Source of the DNA: an uncultured SAR116 cluster alpha proteobacterium
GTDB taxonomy: Bacteria; Pseudomonadota; Alphaproteobacteria; Puniceispirillales; Marisalimonadaceae
Assembly (NCBI GenBank): GCA_902517815.1
Contig: CABYED010000015.1
Span: forward strand, 1-47,020
Direction: 5' to 3'
DNA: 47,020 nt
In this document: piece by piece, positions 16,946-25,984 of the stretch
Layout of the letters: every line of letters starts with the position of its first letter
Numbering within the stretch: the stretch's first letter is position 1
The notes under the pieces: generated by a model
The model's database searches: none
Told to the model about the DNA's origin: nothing
Seen by the model: only the letters and a program-made list of their open reading frames with translations
Position numbers and translations under genes: made by a program

Positions 16946-18898
16946 ATGGCAATTAAAGATGAAAAAACTAAATCTGTTACCACCCCTTTACTCGATAAGG
17001 TAAACAATCCGCATGATCTAAAATTTTTAAAACTTGAAGATCTTGATCAACTTTCTTCAGAATTACGTTCTGATATGATTGATATTGTCTCTAAAACAGG
17101 TGGACATTTAGGCGCAGGTTTAGGTGTTGTTGAGCTTGCTATTGCAATTCATTATGTTTTTGACACTCCTGATGATAGATTAATTTGGGATGTTGGACAT
17201 CAAGCATATCCTCACAAAATTTTAACTAATAGAAGACATGAAATGTCTACTTTAAGAAAATACAGAGGTCTTTCAGGATTTACAAAGCGAACTGAATCTA
17301 TTTTTGATCCTTTTGGTGCAGGACATTCATCAACATCGATTTCTGCGGCTCTAGGAATGGCTGTTGCAAGAGATAAACTTGGAAAATCTAACAATGTAAT
17401 TGCTATTATTGGTGATGGTGCTATGAGTGCTGGAATGGCATATGAAGCAATAAATAACGCCGGAGCTCTTAAAACTAATTTATTAATTATTTTAAATGAT
17501 AATGATATGTCTATAGCGCCAGCTGTAGGTGCCTTAAGTAACTATTTATCTAATGTTGTATCAAGTCGACCATTCAATAACGTAAGAGAAATTGCTAAAC
17601 AAATGGTTAATCTTTTTCCTAAAGAAATTGGAGAAACAGCTAAAAGAGCTGAAAGTCTAGCAAGAAATTTTTTAGGAAAAGCAGAAGGCACTATTTTTAG
17701 TCAGATGGGTATGAATTATTTAGGTCCAATAGACGGTCATGATGTTAAATCCATGGTTAAAATATTACAAAATCTAAAAAATGGTTCTCAAGACAAACCA
17801 ATTCTGCTTCATGTGGTAACAGAAAAGGGAAGAGGACATCCTTTTTCGAAAGGTTCTCACGAAAAATATCATGCTGTATCTGAATTTAACGTAATTACTG
17901 GTGATTCAGTCAAATCAACATCTAACGCGCCTACTTATACTAGAGTTTTTGCAGAAACTTTGTGTAAAATTGCCGAAAAAGATAAAAAAGTTTTAGCCAT
18001 AACTGCCGCTATGCCTTCTGGAACTGGATTAAATAAGTTTGCAGAAAAATTTCAAGATAGATTTTATGATGTTGGAATTGCAGAACAACATGCTGTAACA
18101 TTTGCTGCTGGAATGGCTTCAGAGGGTTTAAAACCATTTGTAGCTATTTACTCAACTTTTTTACAAAGAGCCTATGATCAAGTAGTCCATGACGTTGTTA
18201 TACAAAATTTGCCTGTAAGATTTATGCTTGATAGAGCTGGATATGTAGGAGCAGATGGAGCAACTCATGCAGGGTCGTTTGATTTAGCATACCTCTGTTG
18301 TTTACCAAATGTAGTAGTAATGGCACCTAGTGACGAAGCAGAGTTAGCAAAAATGGTTATGATTGCCTCTAAACACAGTGATGGTCCAATTTTTTGTAGA
18401 TATCCAAGAGGTGAAGGAGAAGGAGTTGATTTTACCGATATTGTACAAGATGTTGAAATTGGTAAAGGAAGAATCATCAAAAGAGGAATAGATTTAGCAA
18501 TTCTTGCTTTAGGTACAAGGGTAGGTTCTGCACTGAAAGTTGCTGATCATTTATTACAATATAATTTAAAAATAACTGTTGCTGATGCACGTTTTGCAAA
18601 ACCAATTGATACACAATTAGTTGAAAAATTATGGAATGAACATCAAAAACTTATAATAATAGAGGAAGGTTCTGCGGGAGGATTTAGTTCTCATTGTTTA
18701 CATTTCTTATCATCTAAGGATCTCCTTAATAAGCATAATAAAGAAATTAAATGCTTAACTATGCCAGACAATTTTCAAGATCACGCTTCTCAAAAAGAGC
18801 AATTAGCAAGAGCAGGTTTGGACACAGATGGATTGATGAAGGTTGTTTCTAAAATGATATCTTTGTCGAATTTAATAAATAAATCTATTACTAACTAA
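16946..18898 (+). CDS. dxs: 1-deoxy-D-xylulose-5-phosphate synthase
   Basis: Dxs condenses pyruvate and glyceraldehyde 3-phosphate using ThDP, the first step of the non-mevalonate isoprenoid pathway. It also supplies a precursor of thiamine and pyridoxal. The 650-residue protein shows GGHLGAGLGVVELAIAIH near residue 50, WDVGHQAYPHKILT, the ThDP site GDGAMSAGMAYEAINNAG (about 155-172), VTEKGRGHPF, the catalytic Glu in DVGIAEQHAVTFAAGMA, and the C-terminal transketolase-like domain with EEGSAGGFSSH. All signature motifs are present. It lies between ispA and tlyA. Confidence 0.97.
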   Translation: MAIKDEKTKSVTTPLLDKVNNPHDLKFLKLEDLDQLSSELRSDMIDIVSKTGGHLGAGLGVVELAIAIHYVFDTPDDRLIWDVGHQAYPHKILTNRRHEMSTLRKYRGLSGFTKRTESIFDPFGAGHSSTSISAALGMAVARDKLGKSNNVIAIIGDGAMSAGMAYEAINNAGALKTNLLIILNDNDMSIAPAVGALSNYLSNVVSSRPFNNVREIAKQMVNLFPKEIGETAKRAESLARNFLGKAEGTIFSQMGMNYLGPIDGHDVKSMVKILQNLKNGSQDKPILLHVVTEKGRGHPFSKGSHEKYHAVSEFNVITGDSVKSTSNAPTYTRVFAETLCKIAEKDKKVLAITAAMPSGTGLNKFAEKFQDRFYDVGIAEQHAVTFAAGMASEGLKPFVAIYSTFLQRAYDQVVHDVVIQNLPVRFMLDRAGYVGADGATHAGSFDLAYLCCLPNVVVMAPSDEAELAKMVMIASKHSDGPIFCRYPRGEGEGVDFTDIVQDVEIGKGRIIKRGIDLAILALGTRVGSALKVADHLLQYNLKITVADARFAKPIDTQLVEKLWNEHQKLIIIEEGSAGGFSSHCLHFLSSKDLLNKHNKEIKCLTMPDNFQDHASQKEQLARAGLDTDGLMKVVSKMISLSNLINKSITN

Positions 18899-18926
18899 AC
18901 TTTAAAAATATTTTAGGACCTTTAAA

Positions 18927-19664
18927 ATAAGTAAAGAACGAATAGATAAACTTATGGTTTTAAAAGGCTTTGTTAAAAGTAGAGAACAAGCCAATTCTAT
19001 TCTTATGACTGGAAATGTATTCATCGATAATAAGCGTGTTGAAAAACCTGGACAACAAGTATCACAAAATTCAAAAATTGAAATAAAAGGTAAAACATAT
19101 CCTTGGGTATCTAGGGGAGGTGTTAAATTAAACAAAGCCATATTAGAATTTAATTTAGACTGTAATTCTATTATAGCACTTGATATTGGAGCAAGCACAG
19201 GTGGTTTTACAGATGTTTTGTTAGCAAATGGTGCTAGTAAAATTTATGCAATAGATGTTGGATATGGACAATTAGATTGGAAATTGAGACAAGATGAAAG
19301 AGTTATAGTTAAAGAAAAAACAAATGCCAGATATTTAACAGATAAAATTATTCAAGATCCTTTGGATGCTTTGGTTTGTGACGCATCATTTATATCATTG
19401 AAGAAAGTTTTACCTTCAGGCCTTAGTTTCCTAAAATCTCATGGATGGTTGGTAGCTCTAATAAAACCCCAATTTGAAGTAGGCAAAGGTCTTGTCGGGA
19501 AGGGTGGTGTAGTAAGAGATCCTAAACTACATGAGACAGTAATTAATGACATAACAAAATGGATTGGATTTGAAATTAATATGAATATTTTAGGAGTTAT
19601 TGAAAGCCCTATTTTAGGCCCAAGTGGAAATAAGGAATTTTTAATTGTAGCTACAAAAAATTAA
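18927..19664 (+). CDS. tlyA: TlyA family rRNA 2'-O-methyltransferase / hemolysin-like, with apparent AUA start
   Basis: TlyA proteins fuse an S4 RNA-binding domain to an FtsJ-type methyltransferase that modifies ribosomal RNA. The SAM site GASTGGFTDVLL and DVGYGQLDWKLRQD are clear, as are the catalytic-region KPQFEVGK and the FLIVATKN end. The first ATG in frame (18954) would cut into the first S4 helix. Reading upstream restores the family start SKERIDKLMVLKGF. Between the stop at 18903-18905 and 18954 there is no NTG codon. An ATA at 18927 lies 8 nt after TTAGGA (18913-18918), so I propose AUA initiation, giving 245 residues. It begins 28 nt after dxs. Confidence 0.78.
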   Translation: MSKERIDKLMVLKGFVKSREQANSILMTGNVFIDNKRVEKPGQQVSQNSKIEIKGKTYPWVSRGGVKLNKAILEFNLDCNSIIALDIGASTGGFTDVLLANGASKIYAIDVGYGQLDWKLRQDERVIVKEKTNARYLTDKIIQDPLDALVCDASFISLKKVLPSGLSFLKSHGWLVALIKPQFEVGKGLVGKGGVVRDPKLHETVINDITKWIGFEINMNILGVIESPILGPSGNKEFLIVATKN

Positions 19665-19677
19665 TTCATTAAACGTT

Positions 19678-20772
19678 TTATTCAATCTGTCCAATTTGAC
19701 TTTCATGCTCTAACAATTGATCTAAAATAGTTATTGCCACCATAGCTTCAGCTACAGGAACAGCTCTAATGCCAACACAAGGATCGTGCCTACCTTTTGT
19801 TCTAATCTTAATAGGTTCATTTTGTAAATTTATAGAGTTTTTTTCTGTTAAAATAGAGCTTGTTGGTTTAACAATGAATTTAGCCACTATAGGCTGACCA
19901 GAAGAAATTCCGCCTAATATTCCTCCAGAGTGATTAGATCCAAAATAATAATCTCCTTTATTATCAGGATAAATTTCATCATTGGCTTCACTACCTGTTA
20001 AAGACGCTAAATTAAAACCAGAACCAATTTCCACACCTTTTACAGCATTTATGCTCATTAACGCTTCTGCAATTTGACTATCTAATTTTTTATAGATTGG
20101 ACTTCCTAATCCTCTGGGCACATTTTCAGCAACAACTTCAATTATTGCACCAGCGCTATTTCCGTTCTTCCTAATATTATCTAACCAAATTCCCCATTCT
20201 TTAGCTGCTTTTGGATCTCCACAAAAAAAAGGGTTATTGTTAACTTCATTCCAATCAAAATTTTCACGATCTATCTTATTTGGTCCTAACTGGATTACAC
20301 TAGCTCTAATCTTTATAGATTTTTTTAACTTATTTTCTAATACCTTAAATGCAATTGCACCTGCCGCAACTCTTACAGCTGTTTCCCTTGCGCTTGATCT
20401 GCCTCCTCCTCTATAGTCTCTTATTCCATATTTGTTTTGATATGTAATGTCAGCATGTCCTGGTCTAAATTGACTAGAAATTTCAGAATAATCTTTACTT
20501 CTTTGATCTTGATTTTTTATGTGAAGCGCAATTGGATGACCTGTAGTTTTACCCTCAAAAGTTCCAGAGAGAATCTCTACAATATCGTTTTCTTTTCTTT
20601 GTGTAACAAATTTGGATTGACCAGGTTTTCTTCTATCCAAGTGAACTTGAATGTCTTGTTCATTTATTGGAATTAAAGGAGGTACTCCATCTACTATGCA
20701 TCCAATTGCTTTACCATGACTTTCGCCAAAGCTTGTAAATTTAAAAATATGTCCAAAAGAGTTGCTCGCCAT
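19678..20772 (-). CDS. aroC: Chorismate synthase
   Basis: AroC converts 5-enolpyruvylshikimate 3-phosphate to chorismate, the last shared step to aromatic amino acids, with reduced FMN. The 364-residue protein contains the three family signatures: [18 protein letters not shown] near the start, [21 protein letters not shown] in the middle (about residues 124-144), and [17 protein letters not shown] near the C-terminus, with GGISSGQPI before it. The length is usual. It converges with tlyA, leaving 13 nt between stops, and follows fabI on the minus strand after a 32-nt gap. Confidence 0.97.
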   Translation of the reverse strand: MASNSFGHIFKFTSFGESHGKAIGCIVDGVPPLIPINEQDIQVHLDRRKPGQSKFVTQRKENDIVEILSGTFEGKTTGHPIALHIKNQDQRSKDYSEISSQFRPGHADITYQNKYGIRDYRGGGRSSARETAVRVAAGAIAFKVLENKLKKSIKIRASVIQLGPNKIDRENFDWNEVNNNPFFCGDPKAAKEWGIWLDNIRKNGNSAGAIIEVVAENVPRGLGSPIYKKLDSQIAEALMSINAVKGVEIGSGFNLASLTGSEANDEIYPDNKGDYYFGSNHSGGILGGISSGQPIVAKFIVKPTSSILTEKNSINLQNEPIKIRTKGRHDPCVGIRAVPVAEAMVAITILDQLLEHESQIGQIE

Positions 20773-20804
20773 TTAAATTCTTTCAATAAGAAAATTTTAG
20801 TAAT

Positions 20805-21638
20805 TTAAATTTCTTTTTTTTCTGGTGACATGTCTGGTGCATCAATAGCTTTCATGCCTACGACATGATAACCACAATCAACGTGATGAGTCTCACCAGT
20901 TACTCCAGCTGACAAATCAGATAAAAGATAAACACCACATCCACCAACATCATCTAATGTAACATTTCTGCGAAGTGGAGAATTATATTGATTCCATTTA
21001 AGAATATATCTGAAATCACCTATACCACTAGCGGCAAGAGTTTTTATAGGGCCTGCTGATAAACTATTCACTCTAATTTTGTTGTCTCCTAGATCTGCAG
21101 CTAAATATCTTACTGAAGATTCAAGCGCAGCCTTAGCAACTCCCATTACGTTATAATGAGGCATTACTTTTTCCGCTCCATAATATGTGAGTGTAATCAT
21201 AGATCCACCATTTGGCATCATTGCTGCAGCTCTTTGAGCAACTGCGGTAAATGAATACACAGATATATCCATAGTTTTATAAAAGTTTTCTCTTGTTGTA
21301 TCAACATACTCGCCTTTTAATTCTTCTTTATCTGAGTATGCTATTGCATGAACTAAAAAATCAATGCTGTTCCATTTTTCTTTGAGCAAATTGAATGTTT
21401 TGTCAATTGAGTCATCACTTGAAACATCGCAGGGTATAACAATATCAGAACCAACTGATTCAGCAAGTGGACTAACTCTTTTTTGTAATGCTTCACCTTG
21501 ATATGTAAATGCTATTTCTGCACCTTGTTTTGCAATTGCTTTAGCTATTCCCCAAGCAATTGATCTATCATTGGCAACACCCATAACGATGCCACGTTTG
21601 CCATGCATGATCCCTTGACTGTGGTTTTCTTGTTCCAT
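20805..21638 (-). CDS. fabI: Enoyl-[acyl-carrier-protein] reductase (NADH) FabI
   Basis: FabI performs the last reduction in each cycle of fatty acid elongation and is the target of triclosan-type inhibitors in other bacteria. The 277-residue protein has the FabI cofactor pattern GVANDRSIAWGIA (20-32) and active-site segments LTYYGAEKVMPHYNVMGVAKAALE, with the Tyr-x6-Lys spacing (Y-NVMGVA-K) that separates FabI from ordinary SDRs. SAGPIKTLAASGI is also a FabI hallmark. The ATG given follows AGGA by about 10 nt; an ATG at residue 11 is an alternative. Confidence 0.95.
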   Translation of the reverse strand: MEQENHSQGIMHGKRGIVMGVANDRSIAWGIAKAIAKQGAEIAFTYQGEALQKRVSPLAESVGSDIVIPCDVSSDDSIDKTFNLLKEKWNSIDFLVHAIAYSDKEELKGEYVDTTRENFYKTMDISVYSFTAVAQRAAAMMPNGGSMITLTYYGAEKVMPHYNVMGVAKAALESSVRYLAADLGDNKIRVNSLSAGPIKTLAASGIGDFRYILKWNQYNSPLRRNVTLDDVGGCGVYLLSDLSAGVTGETHHVDCGYHVVGMKAIDAPDMSPEKKEI

Positions 21639-21687
21639 TATCTAAAATTCCTGGTCTATAATCATTCTTTAAAAAAATAAAGTTACT

Positions 21688-21740
21688 TAATTAATATTAT
21701 ATAATTATATCATTTTAAAATATATAACTAATATTAATTA
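21688..21740. terminator. Long AT-only inverted repeat, possible terminator after the glycine-zipper gene
   Basis: TAATTAATATTA (21688-21699) and TAATATTAATTA (21729-21740) are perfect 12-bp complements around a 29-nt loop in the 107-nt gap between the glycine-zipper gene and fabI. On the minus strand the stem is followed by a T-rich run. It contains no G or C in the stem, so stability would be low. Function unproven. Confidence 0.3.
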
Positions 21741-21745
21741 GAAAT

Positions 21746-22273
21746 TTAATTAAGAGAGTAACTTACTTTCTTTGTTAAAGTAATAAATTCACCAGGATTA
21801 TAAGATCTATTGCTATTCAAAGATATAGTTTCCCCATCCACATCTATAATTAATCTATATCCACTTACTTGTTCAATAGTTTCAGTATGCATTACTTTTT
21901 GGTTGCGGCAAACTTCTCTTTTTACATAATTTTGATTCCTATTTTCTTTTTCATTTCTAACAACTTCAGATCCAATTAATGCTCCTAATGCTGTGGCGCC
22001 AGATTTGCCACCACCGTCACCAATTTGGTTTCCAATAGCACCTCCGATCAAAGCTCCAATAAAGTTGTCTGCGCCAAACTTGTTAGCATCTTGATTAACA
22101 GGCACTCTTTGAATTGAACATCTTTGTTCATTTCTTGGTACTTTTTGTGTAGTGTATGTCTTTAGAACTTCAACAGACGAAATAGAACCAGTTACTTGAT
22201 AAAAATTTGTTTTTGAATAAGCATTTGTTGCCAGAAATATTGATAATCCAATTAATAAGAAGAATTTACGCAT
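21746..22273 (-). CDS. Glycine-zipper 2TM surface antigen-like outer envelope protein
   Basis: This is a small exported protein of 175 residues. It opens with a signal peptide (basic MRK, then a hydrophobic core to about residue 18, cleavage near NAYSK). The centre holds a glycine zipper, FIGALIGGAIGNQIGDGGG followed by ATALGALIGSEVV (about residues 71-103), as in the 17-kDa rickettsial surface antigen / 2TM glycine-zipper family. The C-terminal part (CRNQKVMHTETIEQVSGYR to LTKKVSY) is a beta-rich domain that often follows the zipper. It has two cysteines in CSIQRVP and EVCRNQ that could pair. Envelope role inferred; precise function unknown. Confidence 0.75.
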   Translation of the reverse strand: MRKFFLLIGLSIFLATNAYSKTNFYQVTGSISSVEVLKTYTTQKVPRNEQRCSIQRVPVNQDANKFGADNFIGALIGGAIGNQIGDGGGKSGATALGALIGSEVVRNEKENRNQNYVKREVCRNQKVMHTETIEQVSGYRLIIDVDGETISLNSNRSYNPGEFITLTKKVSYSLN

Positions 22274-22384
22274 TAATACCTCATGTTTATCTTTTAAAAA
22301 TTAACGTTAACACATATATATTTATAAAATATGGCAAAATTAGTACTAAAATATAAAAGTAAATCAATAATAAGGAGTACTTAG

Positions 22385-22981
22385 TTGGAATTAGAAAAAT
22401 TTGTGGATCCAATACAATTATTTAAAAAATGGTTATCTGAAGCTGAAAAAAAAGAAATTCGAGATCCTAACGCGATGCAATTAGCTACAGTTTCAAAAGA
22501 CGGAATGCCCTCAGTTAGAACAGTATTGTTAAAGGATATTATTGATGGAGATTTTGTTTTTTATACCAACTATGAAAGTCGTAAATCTAAAGAGATTATT
22601 CAAACAAGAAAAGGAGCTTTATGCTTTTATTGGAAAAGTTTAAATCGTCAAGTAAGGTTGGTTGGTAATCTTGAAAAAGTTTCCGATGAAGTGTCTGATA
22701 AATATTATCAATCTCGTTCAAAAGGTAGTCGAATTGGGGCTTGGGCCTCAAAACAATCAAGAGAATTAGAATCTAGAGAGCTCTTGATGCAACAAGTAAA
22801 ATCATTTGAAGAAAAATATAATGACAATGATATTCCTCGTCCAAGTTTTTGGGGTGGCTTTAGATTAAAACCAGAAGAGTTTGAATTTTGGGAAGATGGT
22901 GATTTTAGGTTACATGATAGATTTATTTTAAAACCTACTAACGTAAAAAATGAATGGATTGCTAAACGTCATTACCCCTAA
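22385..22981 (+). CDS. pdxH: Pyridoxamine 5'-phosphate oxidase
   Basis: PdxH uses FMN and oxygen to oxidise pyridoxine or pyridoxamine 5'-phosphate to pyridoxal 5'-phosphate. The 198-residue protein starts at TTG after AAGGAG with 7 nt spacing. It includes NAMQLATVSKDGMPSVRTVLLKD (residues about 24-46; FMN-binding R42, V44 and K45), FYTNYESRKSKEI, GSRIGAWASKQS and RPSFWGGFRLKPEEFEFW, all family signatures. Its C-terminus, WIAKRHYP, differs mildly from the common RLAP. The last 20 nt overlap the converging MFS gene. Confidence 0.95.
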   Translation: MELEKFVDPIQLFKKWLSEAEKKEIRDPNAMQLATVSKDGMPSVRTVLLKDIIDGDFVFYTNYESRKSKEIIQTRKGALCFYWKSLNRQVRLVGNLEKVSDEVSDKYYQSRSKGSRIGAWASKQSRELESRELLMQQVKSFEEKYNDNDIPRPSFWGGFRLKPEEFEFWEDGDFRLHDRFILKPTNVKNEWIAKRHYP

Positions 22982-24236
22982 TTTTTTCTCTATTTTTTAT
23001 TTCTATTAGGCTCATTATTATAAAAATTACATAAAAAATAATTAGTAACCCTAAAAATAAACCAAAACCTGCTTGATAAGCCTTTATTGAGTATCCACTT
23101 TGCTTTCCTGGCTCAACTATTTGCATAATAAAACCAATTGCATATTGAGCTATAAAAGCCATTAAAAAACATATCAAATTTATAGCTGTCGACGCACGAG
23201 CAGCATAGCTGTTAGGAAAATGTTGGCTAAGTCCAGCATAAGCTAATGTGGCTGCTAATGACGTTATGCTTAAAATAACCCATGGCCATATTGCTTTTGG
23301 GATTAATCCAAAAGTAATTATAGTAAATGGAATTATAAACACTAGTAAAGCGCCTCCCATAACGCCAACTGGAGATATGTTAAATTTTCTTAAGTAGTCT
23401 GTGATTATTCCTAAAGATGTTGTTCCAATGGTCATCATTATTGTTGAAATAAAGAGAATATTAGCAATTTCAATTTTACTAAACTTACCAATATCAGCTA
23501 GCCAAGGACCTGCCCATAGTCCTAATATAGCTAGACCAGTACCTCCTGCAATTCCAGATAACGGACCAATTCTCCAAAAAGCATAGCTTGTATAAATTTC
23601 TTTTAATACTTTCAAAATAGGTAATGTTTTTTCATTATTGGCACTTTCTTTTTTTTCTGGAACTATAAAGAATATTAGAAATCCAATAAAAATTGTAATT
23701 ATTCCAAGAAACAAATAAACTCCTCTCCAATCAGTTATTTGCATAGCCATTTCCAACGGTGTTGATGCCACAATTGCGCCTAATCCACCCGCTGACATAA
23801 ATAGACCTATTAAAAGTGGAAGTCTTTCTTTAGGAAACCAAACTGCAAAAGCTTTAAATGCTCCCATTAAAGCACCAGAAACACCTAATCCAATTAATCC
23901 ACGAGCTATAACTAGTGACCAAACATTATTTCCAAAACTAAATAATATGGCTCCTGTTGCAGCAATTAAAAATAGAATACTTTGAACTCTTCTAGCACCA
24001 AACTTGTCAAGTAATACTCCCAAAGGTAACTGAAACAAACCAAATGTTAAAAAATATGCAGATGTAATTAAGCCTAGTTGTTCTGCATTCAAGTTTAAGT
24101 CATTACTTAGATATGGGGCGAGAACGGCATTAGTTGACCGATAAAGATAAGATAAAAAATACCCACAAGCGAAGGGTAAAAAAATAAACATAAATTTTTG
24201 TAAGTTGTTCTTAGGAAGAATATTTATTCGTTTCAT
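22962..24236 (-). CDS. Major facilitator superfamily transporter
   Basis: This inner-membrane secondary transporter has about twelve hydrophobic segments in 424 residues. The loop 2-3 motif of the superfamily reads GVLLDKFGARRVQS, and a matching weaker motif GIITDYLRKF is in the second half. The start given is an ATG (24234-24236) preceded by GGTGA; an in-frame ATG 23 codons upstream would add a non-conserved tail. It resembles anion/sugar-phosphate or nitrate/nitrite-type MFS carriers only in general layout, so no substrate is assigned. It converges on pdxH with 20 nt overlap and is divergent from the M20 hydrolase gene. Confidence 0.8.
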   Translation of the reverse strand: MKRINILPKNNLQKFMFIFLPFACGYFLSYLYRSTNAVLAPYLSNDLNLNAEQLGLITSAYFLTFGLFQLPLGVLLDKFGARRVQSILFLIAATGAILFSFGNNVWSLVIARGLIGLGVSGALMGAFKAFAVWFPKERLPLLIGLFMSAGGLGAIVASTPLEMAMQITDWRGVYLFLGIITIFIGFLIFFIVPEKKESANNEKTLPILKVLKEIYTSYAFWRIGPLSGIAGGTGLAILGLWAGPWLADIGKFSKIEIANILFISTIMMTIGTTSLGIITDYLRKFNISPVGVMGGALLVFIIPFTIITFGLIPKAIWPWVILSITSLAATLAYAGLSQHFPNSYAARASTAINLICFLMAFIAQYAIGFIMQIVEPGKQSGYSIKAYQAGFGLFLGLLIIFYVIFIIMSLIEIKNREKIRGNDV

Positions 24237-24397
24237 ATTCACCAAATTCCAAAAAATTGTTGTTGAAAAGACTGATTTGTAGATTTTAATATTAAGTTTC
24301 AACAAATTAGCACATTAACTACCTATACGATAGCTCAATGATTAGAAAGTTGACCTTTTGTTTTAAGAGTATTTATAATAATTCTAAGGAGAGCCAA

Positions 24398-25585
24398 ATG
24401 AAAGTGTCAAATGAAATTATTAATATTTTTCCTGAAATAAAAAAGTGGAGGCATGAGCTACATGCTCATCCAGAGCTTGGCTATGAAGAGGAGTGGACAT
24501 CTAATTTTGTTGCAGAGAAACTCGAATCTTTTGGTTTGGAGATTCATAGAGGAATGGGTACAACTGGTGTTGTTGGAGTTTTAAAGGGAGCTAATGCCAG
24601 TCTTGGTGGCGGAGGAAATAAAGCTATTGGATTAAGAGCTGATATGGACGCATTGCCAATGACTGAAGAAAATGATTTTTCCTATAAGTCAAAATTTGAT
24701 GGTCGTATGCATGCATGTGGTCATGATGGTCATACAGCCATGCTGCTTGGGGCAGCTAAATTATTATCTTCGAAAAAGGATTTTGATGGAATCGTGTACT
24801 TTATATTCCAACCTGCAGAAGAAGGAGGAGGTGGCGGACTTGCCATGATACAGGATGGCTTGTTTCAACAATTTCCTATGGATAGTGTTTGGGGCATGCA
24901 CAATTGGCCAGGTATGAGTGAAGGAAGTGTTGCTGTCCATAAAGGATCTGTTATGGCAGCAGCAGACAAATTTGAAGTTACTATAAATGGAAACGGTGGT
25001 CATGCTGCAATGCCTCAAGCAACAAATGACCCTGTTTTAGCTGTTACAGCTATTGTTCAGGCTGTGCAACAGATAGTTTCTCGAAGACAGAATCCTCTTG
25101 ATGCAGTTGTGATTTCTGTAACTCAAATCAATGCAGGTTCTGGATTTAACATTATACCCCAAACAGCAAATTTTATTGGTACTATTAGAACTGTTAACCC
25201 GGATACTAGAATAAGTGTTCATAAACAATTTACAGAAATTTGTGAGGCCACAGCAATAGCTTATGGTTGTTCAGCCAATGTGTCTGTAATTAAAGGTTAT
25301 CCTGTAACAGTAAATGATATTGAATCTAGCGAAAAAGCAATTGAAGTTTTATCAAATTTATTTGGCAAAGACTCGGTTAAAACTAATATGGCACCTTCTA
25401 TGGGCGCTGAAGATTTTGCTTATATGTTAGAAAAAATACCTGGGTCATATATATGGTTAGGGGCAGGTGAAGGAAAATCAGGTTGTATGTTGCATAATAG
25501 TAAGTATGATTTTAATGACGATATTTTGCCTTTAGGTATTGCATATTGGGAACAATTAGTTAAATCAGAAATGCCCCTTAGATAA
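24398..25585 (+). CDS. M20 family amidohydrolase (hippurate hydrolase / N-acyl amino acid deacylase-like)
   Basis: This cytoplasmic metal-dependent amidase is of the M20D type, which cleaves N-acyl, indole or hippurate-type amino acid conjugates. The ATG at 24398 follows a strong AAGGAG site by 6 nt; an upstream ATG (24338) lacks one. The protein has 395 residues with WRHELHAHPELGYEE (17-31), metal-ligand motif HACGHDGH (105-112), PAEEGGGGG (Glu141/Glu142), GMHNWPG, and SMGAEDFAYM plus the final LHNSKYDFND. All metal ligands are present. The dimerisation domain lies at about residues 180-295. Substrate not determinable. Confidence 0.87.
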   Translation: MKVSNEIINIFPEIKKWRHELHAHPELGYEEEWTSNFVAEKLESFGLEIHRGMGTTGVVGVLKGANASLGGGGNKAIGLRADMDALPMTEENDFSYKSKFDGRMHACGHDGHTAMLLGAAKLLSSKKDFDGIVYFIFQPAEEGGGGGLAMIQDGLFQQFPMDSVWGMHNWPGMSEGSVAVHKGSVMAAADKFEVTINGNGGHAAMPQATNDPVLAVTAIVQAVQQIVSRRQNPLDAVVISVTQINAGSGFNIIPQTANFIGTIRTVNPDTRISVHKQFTEICEATAIAYGCSANVSVIKGYPVTVNDIESSEKAIEVLSNLFGKDSVKTNMAPSMGAEDFAYMLEKIPGSYIWLGAGEGKSGCMLHNSKYDFNDDILPLGIAYWEQLVKSEMPLR

Positions 25586-25627
25586 TATTGATAGACTTAT
25601 CTTGAATTTACTAATATACATACGTGT

Positions 25628-25888
25628 ATGAAAAATACATTATTCCTAATTGTTCTAGCTATTTCTGCTGTGATATTAATAACAATATTTGCAATTAATC
25701 TATGGTTGCAAATGTCAGATGTTACAATCAGTTATAATGGGAAAATAGCAATTTTTGTTGGTGCTTTTTTTACTATCTTATTGGGTTCTGGTTTAATGTC
25801 TTTAGCTTATTTTTCATCTAAAAATGGTTTTGACGACCAAGTTGATCATAACTTAGATAGTTTGCTTGAAAAGCTCAAAGATCGCTAA
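25628..25888 (+). CDS. Small two-helix membrane protein, unknown function
   Basis: I do not recognise a named family. The 86-residue product has two clear hydrophobic helices (about residues 4-28 and 42-63) separated by a short polar loop SDVTISYNGK, and an acidic C-terminal tail DDQVDHNLDSLLEKLKDR that should be cytoplasmic if the protein is a hairpin. Composition and codon use look like the neighbours. It lies 42 nt after the M20 hydrolase gene and about 100 nt before the umuDC leader, so it may end the hydrolase transcript. The weak palindrome AGATTTTAAAATCT just downstream, followed by T residues, could terminate it. Confidence 0.65.
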   Translation: MKNTLFLIVLAISAVILITIFAINLWLQMSDVTISYNGKIAIFVGAFFTILLGSGLMSLAYFSSKNGFDDQVDHNLDSLLEKLKDR

Positions 25889-25984
25889 TATCCCAATAGA
25901 TTTTAAAATCTTTTATTTACCTTTTTAATATAATTATTATTTAATTTTATTTTTAATAGTTGACTCTTAATTAATTTTATAGGA

